A DNA stretch of 64,000 nucleotides from Permianibacter fluminis (GCF_013179735.1 NZ_JABMEG010000001.1:2852001-2916000), one strand, 5' to 3'. Shown: positions 37,240-46,948, numbered from the stretch's first letter. The notes: a model not told the origin generated them from the letters alone. Numbers and translations: made by a program.

Positions 37240-39840
37240 ATGGCTATTTCTCGCGAAACCGACCCGATTGACGCAGCAATCAAGCAGGAACAGATCCGCA
37301 TTCTGTATCTCGGGCTGCCCGCGACACTGGCGGTGGCGGCGCTGATTGCGGTGTTGTTGGTCACGCTGGAGTGGCCGCGTTTTCCGCACGACCGGCTGCT
37401 GCTGTGGTTAACGGGATTTTTGTTGGTCATTTTTCTGCGCATTGGTCTGCTGTTGGCATGGCGACGCGCCGTGGCGCAGGCGCCCGGCGTCCGCAGCACA
37501 GTCGATTGGTTGAACTGGTATCGACTCGGCGTGCTGATGACTGCTGTGGGGTGGGGGCCGGGCGGCTACTGGCTGTTTTCAATCGCCGATGTCAGTCAAC
37601 AGATCTGGTTGACCATGGTCTTGCTCGGTGTCAGCTCGGCCGGCTCGGCCAGTCATTCGGTTGATCGGGTCTCTGCCTTGCTGATCGCCTGCGTGCCGAT
37701 ACTGCCAGTGATGGTGCTGATGGCACTCAAGCCGGAAGTGTCCATTCTGCTGCCCGTGATGGGTGTGCTGTATCTCATTTACACCTATGCCAGCACCGGC
37801 CGGATGCAAACCAATCAGCTCGACAACATTCGTTTGCGGCAACAAACTGCCGATTACACCGAAGCCCTGCGGGTGAATGAGGAGCGTTGGAATCTGGCGC
37901 TGGAAAGTGCCGGCGAAGGCGTCCTCGACTGGGATGTCGGTTCGGGGCAGGTTCTCTATTCGCGCAGCTGGAAACAACTGCTTGGCTATTCGGATACGGC
38001 GGTTGGCAGCAGCTTGAGTGACTGGCATGACCGCATGCATCCGGACGATCGCGCCAGAGCCTTGGCGGAGTGGCAGGCGCATCTGGACAACACGCTGACG
38101 GATTACCACAGCGAACAGCGCATGCGTTGTCAGGATGGCAGCTACACATGGTGCCTCTGTCATGGTCAGGTGGTTGGCCGCGATGCAGCCGGCAAACCGC
38201 TGCGCTTCATTGGTATCCTGACCGACATCAGCAAACTGAAGTTTGCGGAAAAGATGCAGGAGTCCTTGCGCGCCATTTCCGAAGCATCGCAGTCGGCAGA
38301 AAGCCTGGCCGAATTGTTCCGACGTATTCATCAGGTTATCGGCGAGCTGTTACCAGCCAAAAATTTCTTCGTCGCCTTGTACAACGAACAAACCGAAGAA
38401 ATGAGCTTCCCCTATTTCATTGACGAGTTCGACCCGCCGCCGGAGGCGCGAAAGCTGGATGAGCATACTTTGTCGGCACGGGTGATTCGCTCACGTCAGG
38501 CATTGTTGCTGACGCCGGAAACCGATGTCTCGGGCGATCAGGTCTCATCATCCATTGTTGGCTCGGATTCGCTCGACTGGTTGGGCGTACCGATGCTGTT
38601 GCAAGGGCGGGTCATTGGCGTGCTGGTGGTGCAGAGTTATAGCGGTGACGTGCGCTATACCGAGCGCGACAAGCAATTGCTGCAGTTTGTTTCAACCCAA
38701 ACCGCCGTTGCCATCGAACGCAAACAGGTTCAGGAAAAGCTCAACCACGAACGGCATATACAGAATGCCCTGCGTGACATCTCCGAGGCAGCGCAAGCGT
38801 CTGAAAATTTGCAGGACATGTTCGCCAAAATACATGGCATTGTCGGCAGCCTGCTGCCAGCAAAGAACCTGTTTGTTGCCCTCTACGATCATGAAAATGA
38901 CATTCTCAGTTTCCCCTATTTTGTCGATGAGCATGACGCTCCACCGGGACCTCGCAAGTTGGGGGAGGGTACGCTGTCGGCACGGGTTATCCGTTCGGGT
39001 GAGGCGCTATTGCTGACCCGCGACCAATCAAAAAATATTCTGGACCCCGGAACGGTGCTGGTCGGCTCGGCGTTCCTGGATTGGCTGGGGGTGCCGCTGA
39101 TTTCGCAGAAGCGCACCATTGGCGTGCTGGTCGTGCAAAGCTACGGCGGCAACATTCGCTACAGTGAAAAAGATCGCGACCTGCTGAAATTCGTTTCGAC
39201 CCAGGTGGCAACCGCCATCGAGCGCAAGCAGTCCGACGAGCGCATTCGCCATCTGGCCCAACACGACGTGTTGACCGACCTGCCAAACCGCGCCCTGTTC
39301 AATGATCGCCTGCAGGTCGCTATTACCCGGAATGCCCGTTACAAAGAGCATCTGGCATTGATGTATCTGGATTTGGACAAGTTCAAGCCGATCAATGACA
39401 CCTACGGTCACGCTGTTGGTGATTTGCTGCTGAAGGAGGCCGCCGACCGGATTCGGCAGAGTGTCCGTGATTCCGATACCGTTGGCCGGATCGGAGGTGA
39501 TGAATTTCTGGTGCTGTTGCATACCGTCAGCTCTGCCGAGGCCGCCACCATTGTTGCCGAGAAAATCCGCTCCGCGCTGGCCAAGCCGTTTTCCATTCTT
39601 GGCCATGAGCTGGCCATCTCCGGCAGCATTGGCGTTGCCATCTACCCCGAAAATGGTGGCGATCAGAAGTCCTTGGCTGCCTGTGCGGATGCCGCCATGT
39701 ACCGTGCCAAACATGAAGGTGGCAATCGCTATGTCATCGTCGATGGGACCAAGGTGGCCGATGGCTGTTTTTCCGACAATGAAACAGTCGATGCTGATCG
39801 TGTTGATGGTGCTGCTCCCGCTGAAACCCGAAATGTCTGA
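37240..39840 (+). CDS. Membrane diguanylate cyclase with PAS and tandem GAF domains
   Basis: An 866-residue signalling protein. The order is an N-terminal membrane region with about five to six hydrophobic segments (20-185), a PAS/PAC domain (about 208-335), two GAF domains (about 342-505 and 511-675), and a GGDEF domain (680-840). The active-site GGDEF is at 752-756, and an RxxD inhibitory site at 743-746 shows feedback control by c-di-GMP. LTDLPNRALFNDRL and YLDLDKFKPINDTYGHAVGD are intact, so synthesis of c-di-GMP is expected. No EAL domain follows. The two GAF domains are unusually alike. ATG at 37240 follows directly on a GTG. Confidence 0.92.
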   Translation: MAISRETDPIDAAIKQEQIRILYLGLPATLAVAALIAVLLVTLEWPRFPHDRLLLWLTGFLLVIFLRIGLLLAWRRAVAQAPGVRSTVDWLNWYRLGVLMTAVGWGPGGYWLFSIADVSQQIWLTMVLLGVSSAGSASHSVDRVSALLIACVPILPVMVLMALKPEVSILLPVMGVLYLIYTYASTGRMQTNQLDNIRLRQQTADYTEALRVNEERWNLALESAGEGVLDWDVGSGQVLYSRSWKQLLGYSDTAVGSSLSDWHDRMHPDDRARALAEWQAHLDNTLTDYHSEQRMRCQDGSYTWCLCHGQVVGRDAAGKPLRFIGILTDISKLKFAEKMQESLRAISEASQSAESLAELFRRIHQVIGELLPAKNFFVALYNEQTEEMSFPYFIDEFDPPPEARKLDEHTLSARVIRSRQALLLTPETDVSGDQVSSSIVGSDSLDWLGVPMLLQGRVIGVLVVQSYSGDVRYTERDKQLLQFVSTQTAVAIERKQVQEKLNHERHIQNALRDISEAAQASENLQDMFAKIHGIVGSLLPAKNLFVALYDHENDILSFPYFVDEHDAPPGPRKLGEGTLSARVIRSGEALLLTRDQSKNILDPGTVLVGSAFLDWLGVPLISQKRTIGVLVVQSYGGNIRYSEKDRDLLKFVSTQVATAIERKQSDERIRHLAQHDVLTDLPNRALFNDRLQVAITRNARYKEHLALMYLDLDKFKPINDTYGHAVGDLLLKEAADRIRQSVRDSDTVGRIGGDEFLVLLHTVSSAEAATIVAEKIRSALAKPFSILGHELAISGSIGVAIYPENGGDQKSLAACADAAMYRAKHEGGNRYVIVDGTKVADGCFSDNETVDADRVDGAAPAETRNV

Positions 39841-39907
39841 AAGTGGTTGCGCCGACTGGTGATGCCCTGTCGGTCTGATAGTTCCATGTTTGTAAAGATG
39901 AGCTTCC

Positions 39908-39992
39908 GGTGACGCCAATCTATCGGTAACACTGAACTATCCATGGCGCCGATCTATCCGTGACGCCGATCTATCCTCGACCCTGATCAACC
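39908..39992. repeat. 17-bp minisatellite upstream of zapE
   Basis: Five tandem units of 17 bp: GGTGACGCCAATCTATC, GGTAACACTGAACTATC, CATGGCGCCGATCTATC, CGTGACGCCGATCTATC and a diverged CTCGACCCTGATCAACC. The array ends 23 bp before the zapE start and fills much of the gap after the GGDEF gene. Confidence 0.75.
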
Positions 39993-40015
39993 ATCTCCCT
40001 ACCAATGAATCTTTC

Positions 40016-41215
40016 ATGACCACCTCCCTGCCGACCGCATCCCCACTGACGGCTTACCAACATGCGCTTGCCGTTGATGGCTTTGTCGCAGACAGCGCGC
40101 AATGGCGCGCGGTGCAACAACTGCAACAGTGCCATGAGCAGCTGCTCAGTTCTGACCGTGCGCAGCCGGTCTCGGGCGTGTATTTGTGGGGGCCGGTTGG
40201 GCGCGGCAAAACCTGGCTGATGGATCAGTTTTACCGCTGCCTGCTTGCTCATTCATCGGTACCTGTCAAACGGCTACATTTCCATCATTTCATGCGCTGG
40301 GTGCATCAGCGATTATTTGCGCTGAGCGGCACTGCGGCACCGTTGCAAGCGCTGGCGCGGGAACTGCGGGCCGAGACTCGGGTGCTGTGTTTTGACGAGC
40401 TGTTTGTCAGCGATATTGGCGATGCGATGATACTTGGCGGTTTGTTGCAAGCGCTGTTTGACCAGGGCTTGGTCGTGGTGGCCACCTCGAATCAAGCGCC
40501 ACAGCAACTCTATGCTGAAGGATTTAACCGCGAACGCTTGCTGCCGGCCATTGCCGCCATTGAGCGACATATGCAGATTGTCAGTGTCGATGGTGAGCAG
40601 GACCACCGCCTGCATCCCGGACTGATGCGGCAGCGGTATTGGCTGAGCGGCGAGGGCAGTGGAATGGCCGAGGCATTTGCGGCGTTCGCAACAGCGGAAT
40701 CTGTCGCCTTGCCGGGTGAAAGAGATGAGCGGAATTCGGACCTCGTTCTCGCGCATCCGCCTGCGTTCGAACTCGGCCATTTGCCCATTCCGGTTGTTCG
40801 TCGCAATGCGAAGGCCATCTGGTTTCGATTCCATGATCTGTGTGAGCAGCCATTGGCGGCACTGGATTTCATCACGCTCTGCGATCAGTTCGCTGCCATC
40901 TTCGTCAGTGATGTACCCAATCTGAGCGCACAGCAGCGGCCCGGCAGGATCGCCCGTGGTACCGAAGATGCGGCGGAGCGCGTTGCCGCCGGCGATCGGC
41001 AGTTGCCGGCACTCTCCATTCATGACGACAGCGTGCGCCGCTTCATTGCCCTGGTTGATGAATGCTACGACCGCCAGATTCCACTGTATGTCGAAGCCGC
41101 GGTGCCAATGGAGGTGCTGTACACCGAAGGCTATCTGTCTTTCCCGTTCCGGCGCACCCTCAGCCGGTTGAAGGAAATGCAGTTGCAGCGCTTTGGTGCT
41201 GCCCGTCGTAGATAG
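40016..41215 (+). CDS. zapE: Cell division ATPase ZapE (AFG1-like)
   Basis: A 399-residue AAA+ ATPase of the AFG1/ZapE family. Walker A GVYLWGPVGRGKTWLMDQFY, HFHHFMRWVHQRL and Walker B CFDELFVSDIGDAMIL are characteristic. ATSNQAPQQLYAEGFNRERL is the sensor region. The length is typical. ZapE acts on FtsZ at the constricting ring, mainly under low oxygen or high temperature in E. coli. A 17-bp tandem repeat lies directly upstream and no clear promoter was picked out. Confidence 0.92.
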   Translation: MTTSLPTASPLTAYQHALAVDGFVADSAQWRAVQQLQQCHEQLLSSDRAQPVSGVYLWGPVGRGKTWLMDQFYRCLLAHSSVPVKRLHFHHFMRWVHQRLFALSGTAAPLQALARELRAETRVLCFDELFVSDIGDAMILGGLLQALFDQGLVVVATSNQAPQQLYAEGFNRERLLPAIAAIERHMQIVSVDGEQDHRLHPGLMRQRYWLSGEGSGMAEAFAAFATAESVALPGERDERNSDLVLAHPPAFELGHLPIPVVRRNAKAIWFRFHDLCEQPLAALDFITLCDQFAAIFVSDVPNLSAQQRPGRIARGTEDAAERVAAGDRQLPALSIHDDSVRRFIALVDECYDRQIPLYVEAAVPMEVLYTEGYLSFPFRRTLSRLKEMQLQRFGAARRR

Positions 41216-41489
41216 GCTTGAACAACTGGTGTGGTTTGATTCGCCACCTTGTGGCTAACTTGCATAAGTTGCCTTGATTCCAACCATTGACGCCACCACT
41301 GACGGCCATCGCTACTTGTATGACGTAAATCTCTGTTTCCGTGGGGATTATCCATTTTCATTCGACCTCGACAGCCCTGCCACGCGCCTTTCTCCTGGAT
41401 TGGCACAGTCTCTGCTCTATGTGATAGCAATCGCTTGAATCTGCTTCTCGGCAAGTGATTGCGACCTCGGCTGACATAGGGAGAACAAC

Positions 41490-42113
41490 ATGTTGAAACA
41501 GCGAATTTGGCGTGGACTGATTGCTGTCCTGATGCTTGCCATGGGTCCGGTGTCGGCGGCTGAGGGTGACGTGGTGCCGGGTTTTACCAAAGTGACTATT
41601 TCGGTCGCTGGCAACACCCAGATTCATGCTGGTGGCGAGTATCGAGTCAGTATCAAAGCCGAGGTTTCGATGCGGCAGCGGATAAAGGTGGACGTTGACG
41701 GTGACACGCTGCGGGTCTATTGCCCCGGCAACTGCGGTTCGCTGCACCACGATGGTATCGATGTCTACCTGCCACAGCTGAATGAGCTGCATCTACTCAA
41801 TGGCGGTCGTATCGAGCTGGACACAGGCCTGCCTGTGGCTAACTCGCTCGGTCTGACAGTGCATAACGGCGGCACGATTGATGCGGGCAATGCAATTGCT
41901 GAGCGGGTCGTGGCAGAGGTGCATAACGGCGGCCGCATTGTGCTCGCTGCATGCAGTCAACTTGATACCCGCATCCGCAATGGTGGCGATATTCAGTATT
42001 TTGGCACACCGAAAATTAGCAAGGATGTGATCAATGGCGGCAACGTCAGCAGCGCCAGCGGTGGAGAATCCATCGTGGCGTGCAATAAAGCTGAGGCAAA
42101 TGCGGCTCAGTGA
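41490..42113 (+). CDS. DUF2807 (GIN domain) exported protein
   Basis: A 207-residue protein with a signal peptide (IAVLMLAMGPVSAA, cut before EGD). The mature part is an auto-transporter-like beta-helix of the DUF2807 type with recurring NGG turns: LLNGGRIELD, VHNGGTIDAG, VHNGGRIVLA, IRNGGDIQYF and VINGGNVSSA, spaced about 20-25 residues apart. The family is common in Bacteroidetes and Proteobacteria; function is unknown, possibly envelope-linked or ligand-binding. It is the first of three same-strand genes (DUF2807, NTF2-like, CPBP). Confidence 0.8.
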   Translation: MLKQRIWRGLIAVLMLAMGPVSAAEGDVVPGFTKVTISVAGNTQIHAGGEYRVSIKAEVSMRQRIKVDVDGDTLRVYCPGNCGSLHHDGIDVYLPQLNELHLLNGGRIELDTGLPVANSLGLTVHNGGTIDAGNAIAERVVAEVHNGGRIVLAACSQLDTRIRNGGDIQYFGTPKISKDVINGGNVSSASGGESIVACNKAEANAAQ

Positions 42114-42168
42114 ATCTGGCACAAGCATGCCTTCACATAAGACGAATCAGCAATTGAGGTAAGTCGTG

Positions 42169-42702
42169 ATGAGAGTTTTCGCTATTCTCGCCATCGCTAC
42201 GTTTTCGTTAACGATCAGCGCCGGCGATGACAAAACAGCCAATCCAGCGATAAATCTGACGGCAGGACCAGCAATGTCAGCGGAAATGACCCGCCAGATT
42301 GGTGAACGTGATGCGGCGCTATTCACGTCGATTTTCGACAATTGCAATGCCGAAAACGTCGGCGCAATGGTGACTGACGACTTTGAGTTCTATCACGACA
42401 AGTGGGGCCTGACCGGCAATACCAAGCAGCAATTTGTCGATTCCATTGCCGGTATGTGCAAACGCATTCAGGACGGTACCGACTTTCGCGCCCGGCGCGA
42501 ACTGATTCAGGGCAGCATGAAAGTCTATCCCCTGAACAATTACGGCGCCGTCGAAACCGGCTCGCACCGCTTTTATGCGCTGACCCCGGGCCAACCGGAC
42601 CGGTTGACAGAAACGGCGCAATTTACCCACATCTGGAAAAACGAGCAGGGGGTCTGGAAGCTGGCGCGAGTGATCTCGTTTGATCATCAACTCGCCAAGT
42701 AA
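42169..42702 (+). CDS. Exported NTF2-like (DUF4440) protein
   Basis: A 177-residue protein with an N-terminal signal peptide (MRVFAILAIATFSLTISAG) and a single SnoaL/DUF4440-type NTF2-like domain. FDNCNAENVGAMVTDDFEFY, then GSHRFYALTPG and WKNEQGVWKLARVISFDH, show the usual cone-shaped fold. Such domains bind small ligands or act as isomerases; no catalytic residue can be assigned. The ATG at 42169 is preferred to the preceding GTG because GAGGT lies 8 bases upstream. The gap to the DUF2807 gene is 55 bp. Confidence 0.78.
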   Translation: MRVFAILAIATFSLTISAGDDKTANPAINLTAGPAMSAEMTRQIGERDAALFTSIFDNCNAENVGAMVTDDFEFYHDKWGLTGNTKQQFVDSIAGMCKRIQDGTDFRARRELIQGSMKVYPLNNYGAVETGSHRFYALTPGQPDRLTETAQFTHIWKNEQGVWKLARVISFDHQLAK

Positions 42703-42754
42703 TGATTGTGTTCATCTCACCCGTTTCATTTTTTAGCGCAAGGATACCCCGCTG

Positions 42755-43588
42755 TTGAATCCCTTTATTGACGCCAATCGCCGCATTCGGAATGGCTGGT
42801 GGTTGTTGATTTTCTGGTTGGTGATGGCGCCAATCGGATTTCCGATTTTGATTGCCTTGCACGAGTTCCAACTTGAGCCGGATGAAACCAGCCGTTTCGT
42901 CCTGACCGGCGCCATCCTGCTGGTGGCAGCGGTGATCTGCCAATGGCTGCGCAAGCGACCTGTAGCGGAGCTCGGCCTGACGCCAACCTTGCCATGGTGG
43001 CGTGAATTGGCAATAGGCGGTTTGCTCGGTGCCGTGCTGATGCTGTTGCCGGCTGCGATGCTCTGGCTGGGTACGGATTTGCGCTGGCAACTGAATCCAA
43101 ATGGCGTCTCTGCTTTGCTGCCGGGCTTGTTGCTGATGGCGGCGGTGGCGTTCGCCGAAGAAGTGCTTTACCGCGGCTTCATGTTCCAGCGGCTGATCGA
43201 TGGCATCGGCGTGTGGCCAGCGCAATTGCTGATGGCCGCATTTTTTATGCTGTCGCATTGGAACAATCCGGCGATGACAGGAACGAGCAAGTGGCTCGCC
43301 AGCCTGAATATTTTCACGGCGTCACTGCTGTTTGGCCTGGCATACATCAAGACCCGGCGATTGACGATGCCGATTGGCATACATCTGATGGCTAACTGGG
43401 TACAAGGACCGGTGCTTGGCTTTGGTGTATCCGGGTCGGATTCTCCCAGTTGGTTGCAACCAATCAGCAGCGCCCCAGACTGGCTATCAGGCGGGGCGGT
43501 TGGATTGGAAGCCAGCGTACCGGGCTTGGCGGCCGTTTGTGCATTGACGTACTGCCTGTATCGTTGGTCACCACCACTGAATCGCTAG
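42755..43588 (+). CDS. CPBP family intramembrane metalloprotease
   Basis: A 277-residue inner-membrane protein with about eight hydrophobic segments. The three CPBP/Abi motifs are in order: EEVLYR (Glu135, Glu136, Arg140), FFMLSH, and HLMAN. These residues form the metal site of the Rce1-like family, some of which cleave prenylated or membrane peptides; others have immunity or scaffolding roles. The start appears to be TTG (LNPFIDANRRIRNGWW), with AGGA upstream. It follows the NTF2-like gene by 52 bp. The substrate is unknown. Confidence 0.82.
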   Translation: MNPFIDANRRIRNGWWLLIFWLVMAPIGFPILIALHEFQLEPDETSRFVLTGAILLVAAVICQWLRKRPVAELGLTPTLPWWRELAIGGLLGAVLMLLPAAMLWLGTDLRWQLNPNGVSALLPGLLLMAAVAFAEEVLYRGFMFQRLIDGIGVWPAQLLMAAFFMLSHWNNPAMTGTSKWLASLNIFTASLLFGLAYIKTRRLTMPIGIHLMANWVQGPVLGFGVSGSDSPSWLQPISSAPDWLSGGAVGLEASVPGLAAVCALTYCLYRWSPPLNR

Positions 43589-43714
43589 CAGACTGCGGGC
43601 TAGCATCTGGGGTCGGGACGGGTCGGGTCGGGACGCAAGTTTATTCTCTGGTTGCTGTAACAAGCTGCCGGCGCTGGCGTCTAGCTCGACTCGTCTACCG
43701 CCATTGATATCGAT

Positions 43715-44944
43715 ATGCGCACACTTTTGGCTGCTGTTCCTGTTGCTATTCTGCTTACTTCGCCATCAACTCAAGCGAATAGCGAGTTTGGCTTTCTCGC
43801 TGACGGCCGTTTTCAGGACGTAAGCTATCGAGAGCAGGGGTTTGATAAGCACGCGCTGAAACTCGGTGAAGCCAACGATGTCGGTCGCAATGAAGTACTG
43901 ACCGCTGGCGGACAATGGCAATACAGCTGGCTTGATGAATGGCGCGTCAAGGTAAGCGCTCTGGCGGACAATCTTGAAGACGGCGACCCCGGTTTGATCG
44001 AAGCATTCGTCGGCTACCAACCGATCCCCGATGATGCCTGGCGCTCGCAGTTTCGCACCGGGATGTTCTTTGCGCCGTTTACGATGGAGAACACCGAACG
44101 CTTCTGGCAGGACCGCTACGGCCTGACGCCAAGCGCTATTACCAGCTGGTTTGGCGAAGAGCTCAGGACCTTCGGTGCGGAATACCAATTGGACTATCGT
44201 GGCGAAGTGGAAGAAAAGCCTTGGCGGCTAGGTCTTACGGCCGCGGTCTTTCAGGGCAATGATCCCGCCGGGTCTTTGCTGGCTTGGCGAGGGTTTGGTT
44301 TGCATTCCCGCATTTCCCGCTGGAATGAATCCATCGATCTGCCATTGTTGCCCGCCTTCTCCGATGCAGGCCCGTTTCCGAAGCAGTCGCAGGAAGTAAA
44401 TCCCTTTGAAGAAATCGACCACAGAGTGGGCTGGTATGTTGGTGGTCGATTTGAATTTGAACGGAGCAGTCAAATTCAACTCTGGCATTATGACAATCGT
44501 GGCGATCCCACTTCATTCAGGGATGGTCAATACAGTTGGGATACTCGATTTGATCTGCTTTCCATCCGTCAGACCTTCGCCAGCGATTGGGAGGTCTTGG
44601 CGCAGTGGTTGCGGGGGGAATCGTTCATGGGGGCAGCACCAACCAGTGTAGATATTGCATTCATTGCGCAATACGTCATGATCAATCGTCGCTTTGACAA
44701 TCAGTCGGTCAGCTTGAGAATTGAGCACTTCAAGGTGGATGACAATGACCTGACCGCCCTGGATAACAATGACGAGAAGGGCAGGGCAATAACGTTGGCG
44801 TGGTTGTGGCATTTTGCCGAGCGTTGGCGTTTGGGTGCTGAATGGTTGCGCGTAAGTGCGAAACGGCCGGCACTGGCAACGGTAGATATCCCTACCGAAC
44901 CGGATGATCATCAAGTCAGCTTATCTATCCGCTATATTTTTTAG
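43715..44944 (+). CDS. Putative outer-membrane porin of unknown family
   Basis: A 409-residue protein with a signal peptide (MRTLLAAVPVAILLTSPSTQA, cut before NSE). The mature chain alternates hydrophobic and polar residues in strand-sized pieces, ends in VSLSIRYIF with a terminal phenylalanine, and carries many aromatic residues at strand ends, as in 16- to 18-strand porins. The family was not recognised with confidence. The 126-bp gap upstream holds GGTCGGGAC-type short direct repeats (43610-43636). A strong terminator follows the gene. The substrate cannot be stated. Confidence 0.6.
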   Translation: MRTLLAAVPVAILLTSPSTQANSEFGFLADGRFQDVSYREQGFDKHALKLGEANDVGRNEVLTAGGQWQYSWLDEWRVKVSALADNLEDGDPGLIEAFVGYQPIPDDAWRSQFRTGMFFAPFTMENTERFWQDRYGLTPSAITSWFGEELRTFGAEYQLDYRGEVEEKPWRLGLTAAVFQGNDPAGSLLAWRGFGLHSRISRWNESIDLPLLPAFSDAGPFPKQSQEVNPFEEIDHRVGWYVGGRFEFERSSQIQLWHYDNRGDPTSFRDGQYSWDTRFDLLSIRQTFASDWEVLAQWLRGESFMGAAPTSVDIAFIAQYVMINRRFDNQSVSLRIEHFKVDDNDLTALDNNDEKGRAITLAWLWHFAERWRLGAEWLRVSAKRPALATVDIPTEPDDHQVSLSIRYIF

Positions 44945-45003
44945 CTTGTAGTCATCGCAATGACTGCAGTTTTTTTAGGTACAGGTTAATCATCAGATAC
45001 ACG

Positions 45004-45046
45004 ACCACGTGTCAGGCGCCACTGGCCTGACACGTGGTTTTGTCTT
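45004..45046 (+). terminator. Terminator after the porin-like gene
   Basis: A 14-bp perfect stem (ACCACGTGTCAGGC / GCCTGACACGTGGT) with a 7-base loop is followed by TTTGTCTTTT. It separates the porin gene from the convergent DUF885 gene. Confidence 0.85.
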
Positions 45047-45082
45047 TTGTGGTGAAATGCGACTAGCGTCAAATAGCAACAA

Positions 45083-46840
45083 TTACTGACTCTTGGCGCG
45101 CTCAACGGTCCAGCTATTGACCGCCGTTTGCAGCATCGGCAGCGTTACCGCGCCGTCACCCAGAATCACATCGTGAAAGCCTTTGATGTCAAACTTGTCG
45201 CCCAGCTTTTGTTCTGCCTCATGCCGCAAGCGCTGAATTTCCAGACTGCCGATCATGTAGGCGGTGGCCTGCGCCGGCACGGCCAGATAGCGGTTCACTT
45301 CGCTTTCGACCTGGGCACGCTGCTCTGCGGTGTGCGCAAGCATGTAATCAATCGCCTGTTCACGACTCCAACCCAGCGCATGCATGCCCGAATCGACAAC
45401 GAGGCGGGCGGCGCGAAGCGCTTGATTGGACAGCATCCCCATGCGATCGGCCGGGGTGGAATACAGTTTCATTTCATCGGCGAGCTGCTCGCTGTACAGC
45501 CCCCAGCCTTCGGCCATTGAAGACACGTAGAGATAACGCAGCACCGGGTGCACGCCCTTGCCGAAAATCGCCACGGCCATCTGCAGGTGATGACCCGGAT
45601 AGGTTTCGTGGAACGCTGTCGATTCGGCACCCACCTTGCTGATCGTGTTGGCCTCGAACGTTCCCAGCTCATAGGTACCGGGCCGGCTGCCATCGACCGA
45701 GCCAGAGGCATAGAAACCGCCGCCTGATGCCTTCTGATAGGCCGGAAACGGTTTCACGATAACCTCAGCTTTTGGCACAAACCCGAACCAGTCGTGCACC
45801 GCCACCTCCGCACGACTGACGGCCGCTCGGGCAAAGCTCAGCACGTCTTCTTCCGATTTGAAGGCGTATTGCGGATCGGAGCGGAACTTCTCCAGCAAGG
45901 CTTTGACGTCGTCGGTTTGAAAATCGTCGTGGGCGATCTTTGCCATAGCGTTTTCGATGCGCGCCATTTCGCGCAGACCGGTGTCATGAATGGTTTGCGC
46001 ATCCACTGCGAGTGAGGTGTGAAAACGTACCGAAGCGGCGTAGCAGGCCGCGCCATCCGCATTGGCTGTCACGCCAACGGCGTCTCGACCTTGGTATTCC
46101 TTGGCGAGAAAATCACGGTAGCGAACCATGGCCGGGTTGATGACATCAACCACCACCGTACGCACTTGCTGCGTAAACGCCTCATCGGTGGCGCGTGCTG
46201 CCGGATCAAAAAACGGTGAGGATTCGGGCGCGCTGGCGAGCAGGGCATCGACTTGGCGGATCACCGCTGCCACGTTGACCCGAGGCGCGAGGTAGGCCGA
46301 TTTCATGCCCTGCTTCAAATTGGCGATTTCGGTATCCAGATAACCGGCAACGGCGCGCAAACGCGCCAGCGCGTTGGCTCGTTCGGTGTCGCTGCTGACC
46401 GGTTGCTGGGCAAAGGTGGAGGCCAACATGCTTTGCCAACCGTTATAGGTCGGGCTGACATTCCAGAGTTCGGTGTGACACACACGCCGCGCTGCCGCCG
46501 CTTCCAGCCGGTCACGGGTAAAGCTGTAGGGTACTGCCGCCGGGGTACCAGCCAGCTGCGCCGCATCGATTTGCTTCAGCGCATTCAGCCAGCCATCTTC
46601 GCTTGCCTGCCAAGCAGTGATCGCGGCGACGCTGCGGTCACCCAGCTTGTCCATTGGCGTATCCGGGTAACCGATTTCATACGCTTCTTCCGGAAACTGA
46701 TGGTAATAGCCGTCGACATATTCCTGGGCGATACGCATGGCGGCATCAGCCGCACTTTCTTTTGGCTCGGGTTGGGATTGGCTACAGGAGGTTGCCATGA
46801 CGGCAGCGAGCAACAACAACAGCGGACGAAAACCGGACAT
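45083..46840 (-). CDS. DUF885 lipoprotein, probable metallo-dependent peptidase
   Basis: A 585-residue DUF885 protein. The N-terminus is a signal peptide ending in a cysteine (LLLLLAAVMATSCSQSQPEP), probably a lipoprotein anchor. The family's putative metal site is intact: HETYPGHHLQ (His411, Glu412, His417 and His418), followed by SSMAEGWGLYSEQLADEM with further conserved residues. Such proteins resemble thermolysin-like gluzincins in layout, and peptidase activity is likely but substrates are not defined. It is the last gene of a same-strand run with the cytochrome b561-like and S46 genes, though intergenic spacers suggest separate units. Confidence 0.82.
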   Translation of the reverse strand: MSGFRPLLLLLAAVMATSCSQSQPEPKESAADAAMRIAQEYVDGYYHQFPEEAYEIGYPDTPMDKLGDRSVAAITAWQASEDGWLNALKQIDAAQLAGTPAAVPYSFTRDRLEAAAARRVCHTELWNVSPTYNGWQSMLASTFAQQPVSSDTERANALARLRAVAGYLDTEIANLKQGMKSAYLAPRVNVAAVIRQVDALLASAPESSPFFDPAARATDEAFTQQVRTVVVDVINPAMVRYRDFLAKEYQGRDAVGVTANADGAACYAASVRFHTSLAVDAQTIHDTGLREMARIENAMAKIAHDDFQTDDVKALLEKFRSDPQYAFKSEEDVLSFARAAVSRAEVAVHDWFGFVPKAEVIVKPFPAYQKASGGGFYASGSVDGSRPGTYELGTFEANTISKVGAESTAFHETYPGHHLQMAVAIFGKGVHPVLRYLYVSSMAEGWGLYSEQLADEMKLYSTPADRMGMLSNQALRAARLVVDSGMHALGWSREQAIDYMLAHTAEQRAQVESEVNRYLAVPAQATAYMIGSLEIQRLRHEAEQKLGDKFDIKGFHDVILGDGAVTLPMLQTAVNSWTVERAKSQ

Positions 46841-46948
46841 TGCGTGACTCCATTGCAGAAAAAACGAGGAAACGGAAATTTGACCTTACGGGTTATGGCA
46901 AAGCCGGATACTGACGTCGGCCATTACCGCTCTCGGAAAAATCGAAAT

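Noticed and set aside
43610-43636. GGTCGGGAC-type short direct repeats before the porin-like gene
   Set aside because: Too short and GC-simple to call a repeat element or operator on its own.
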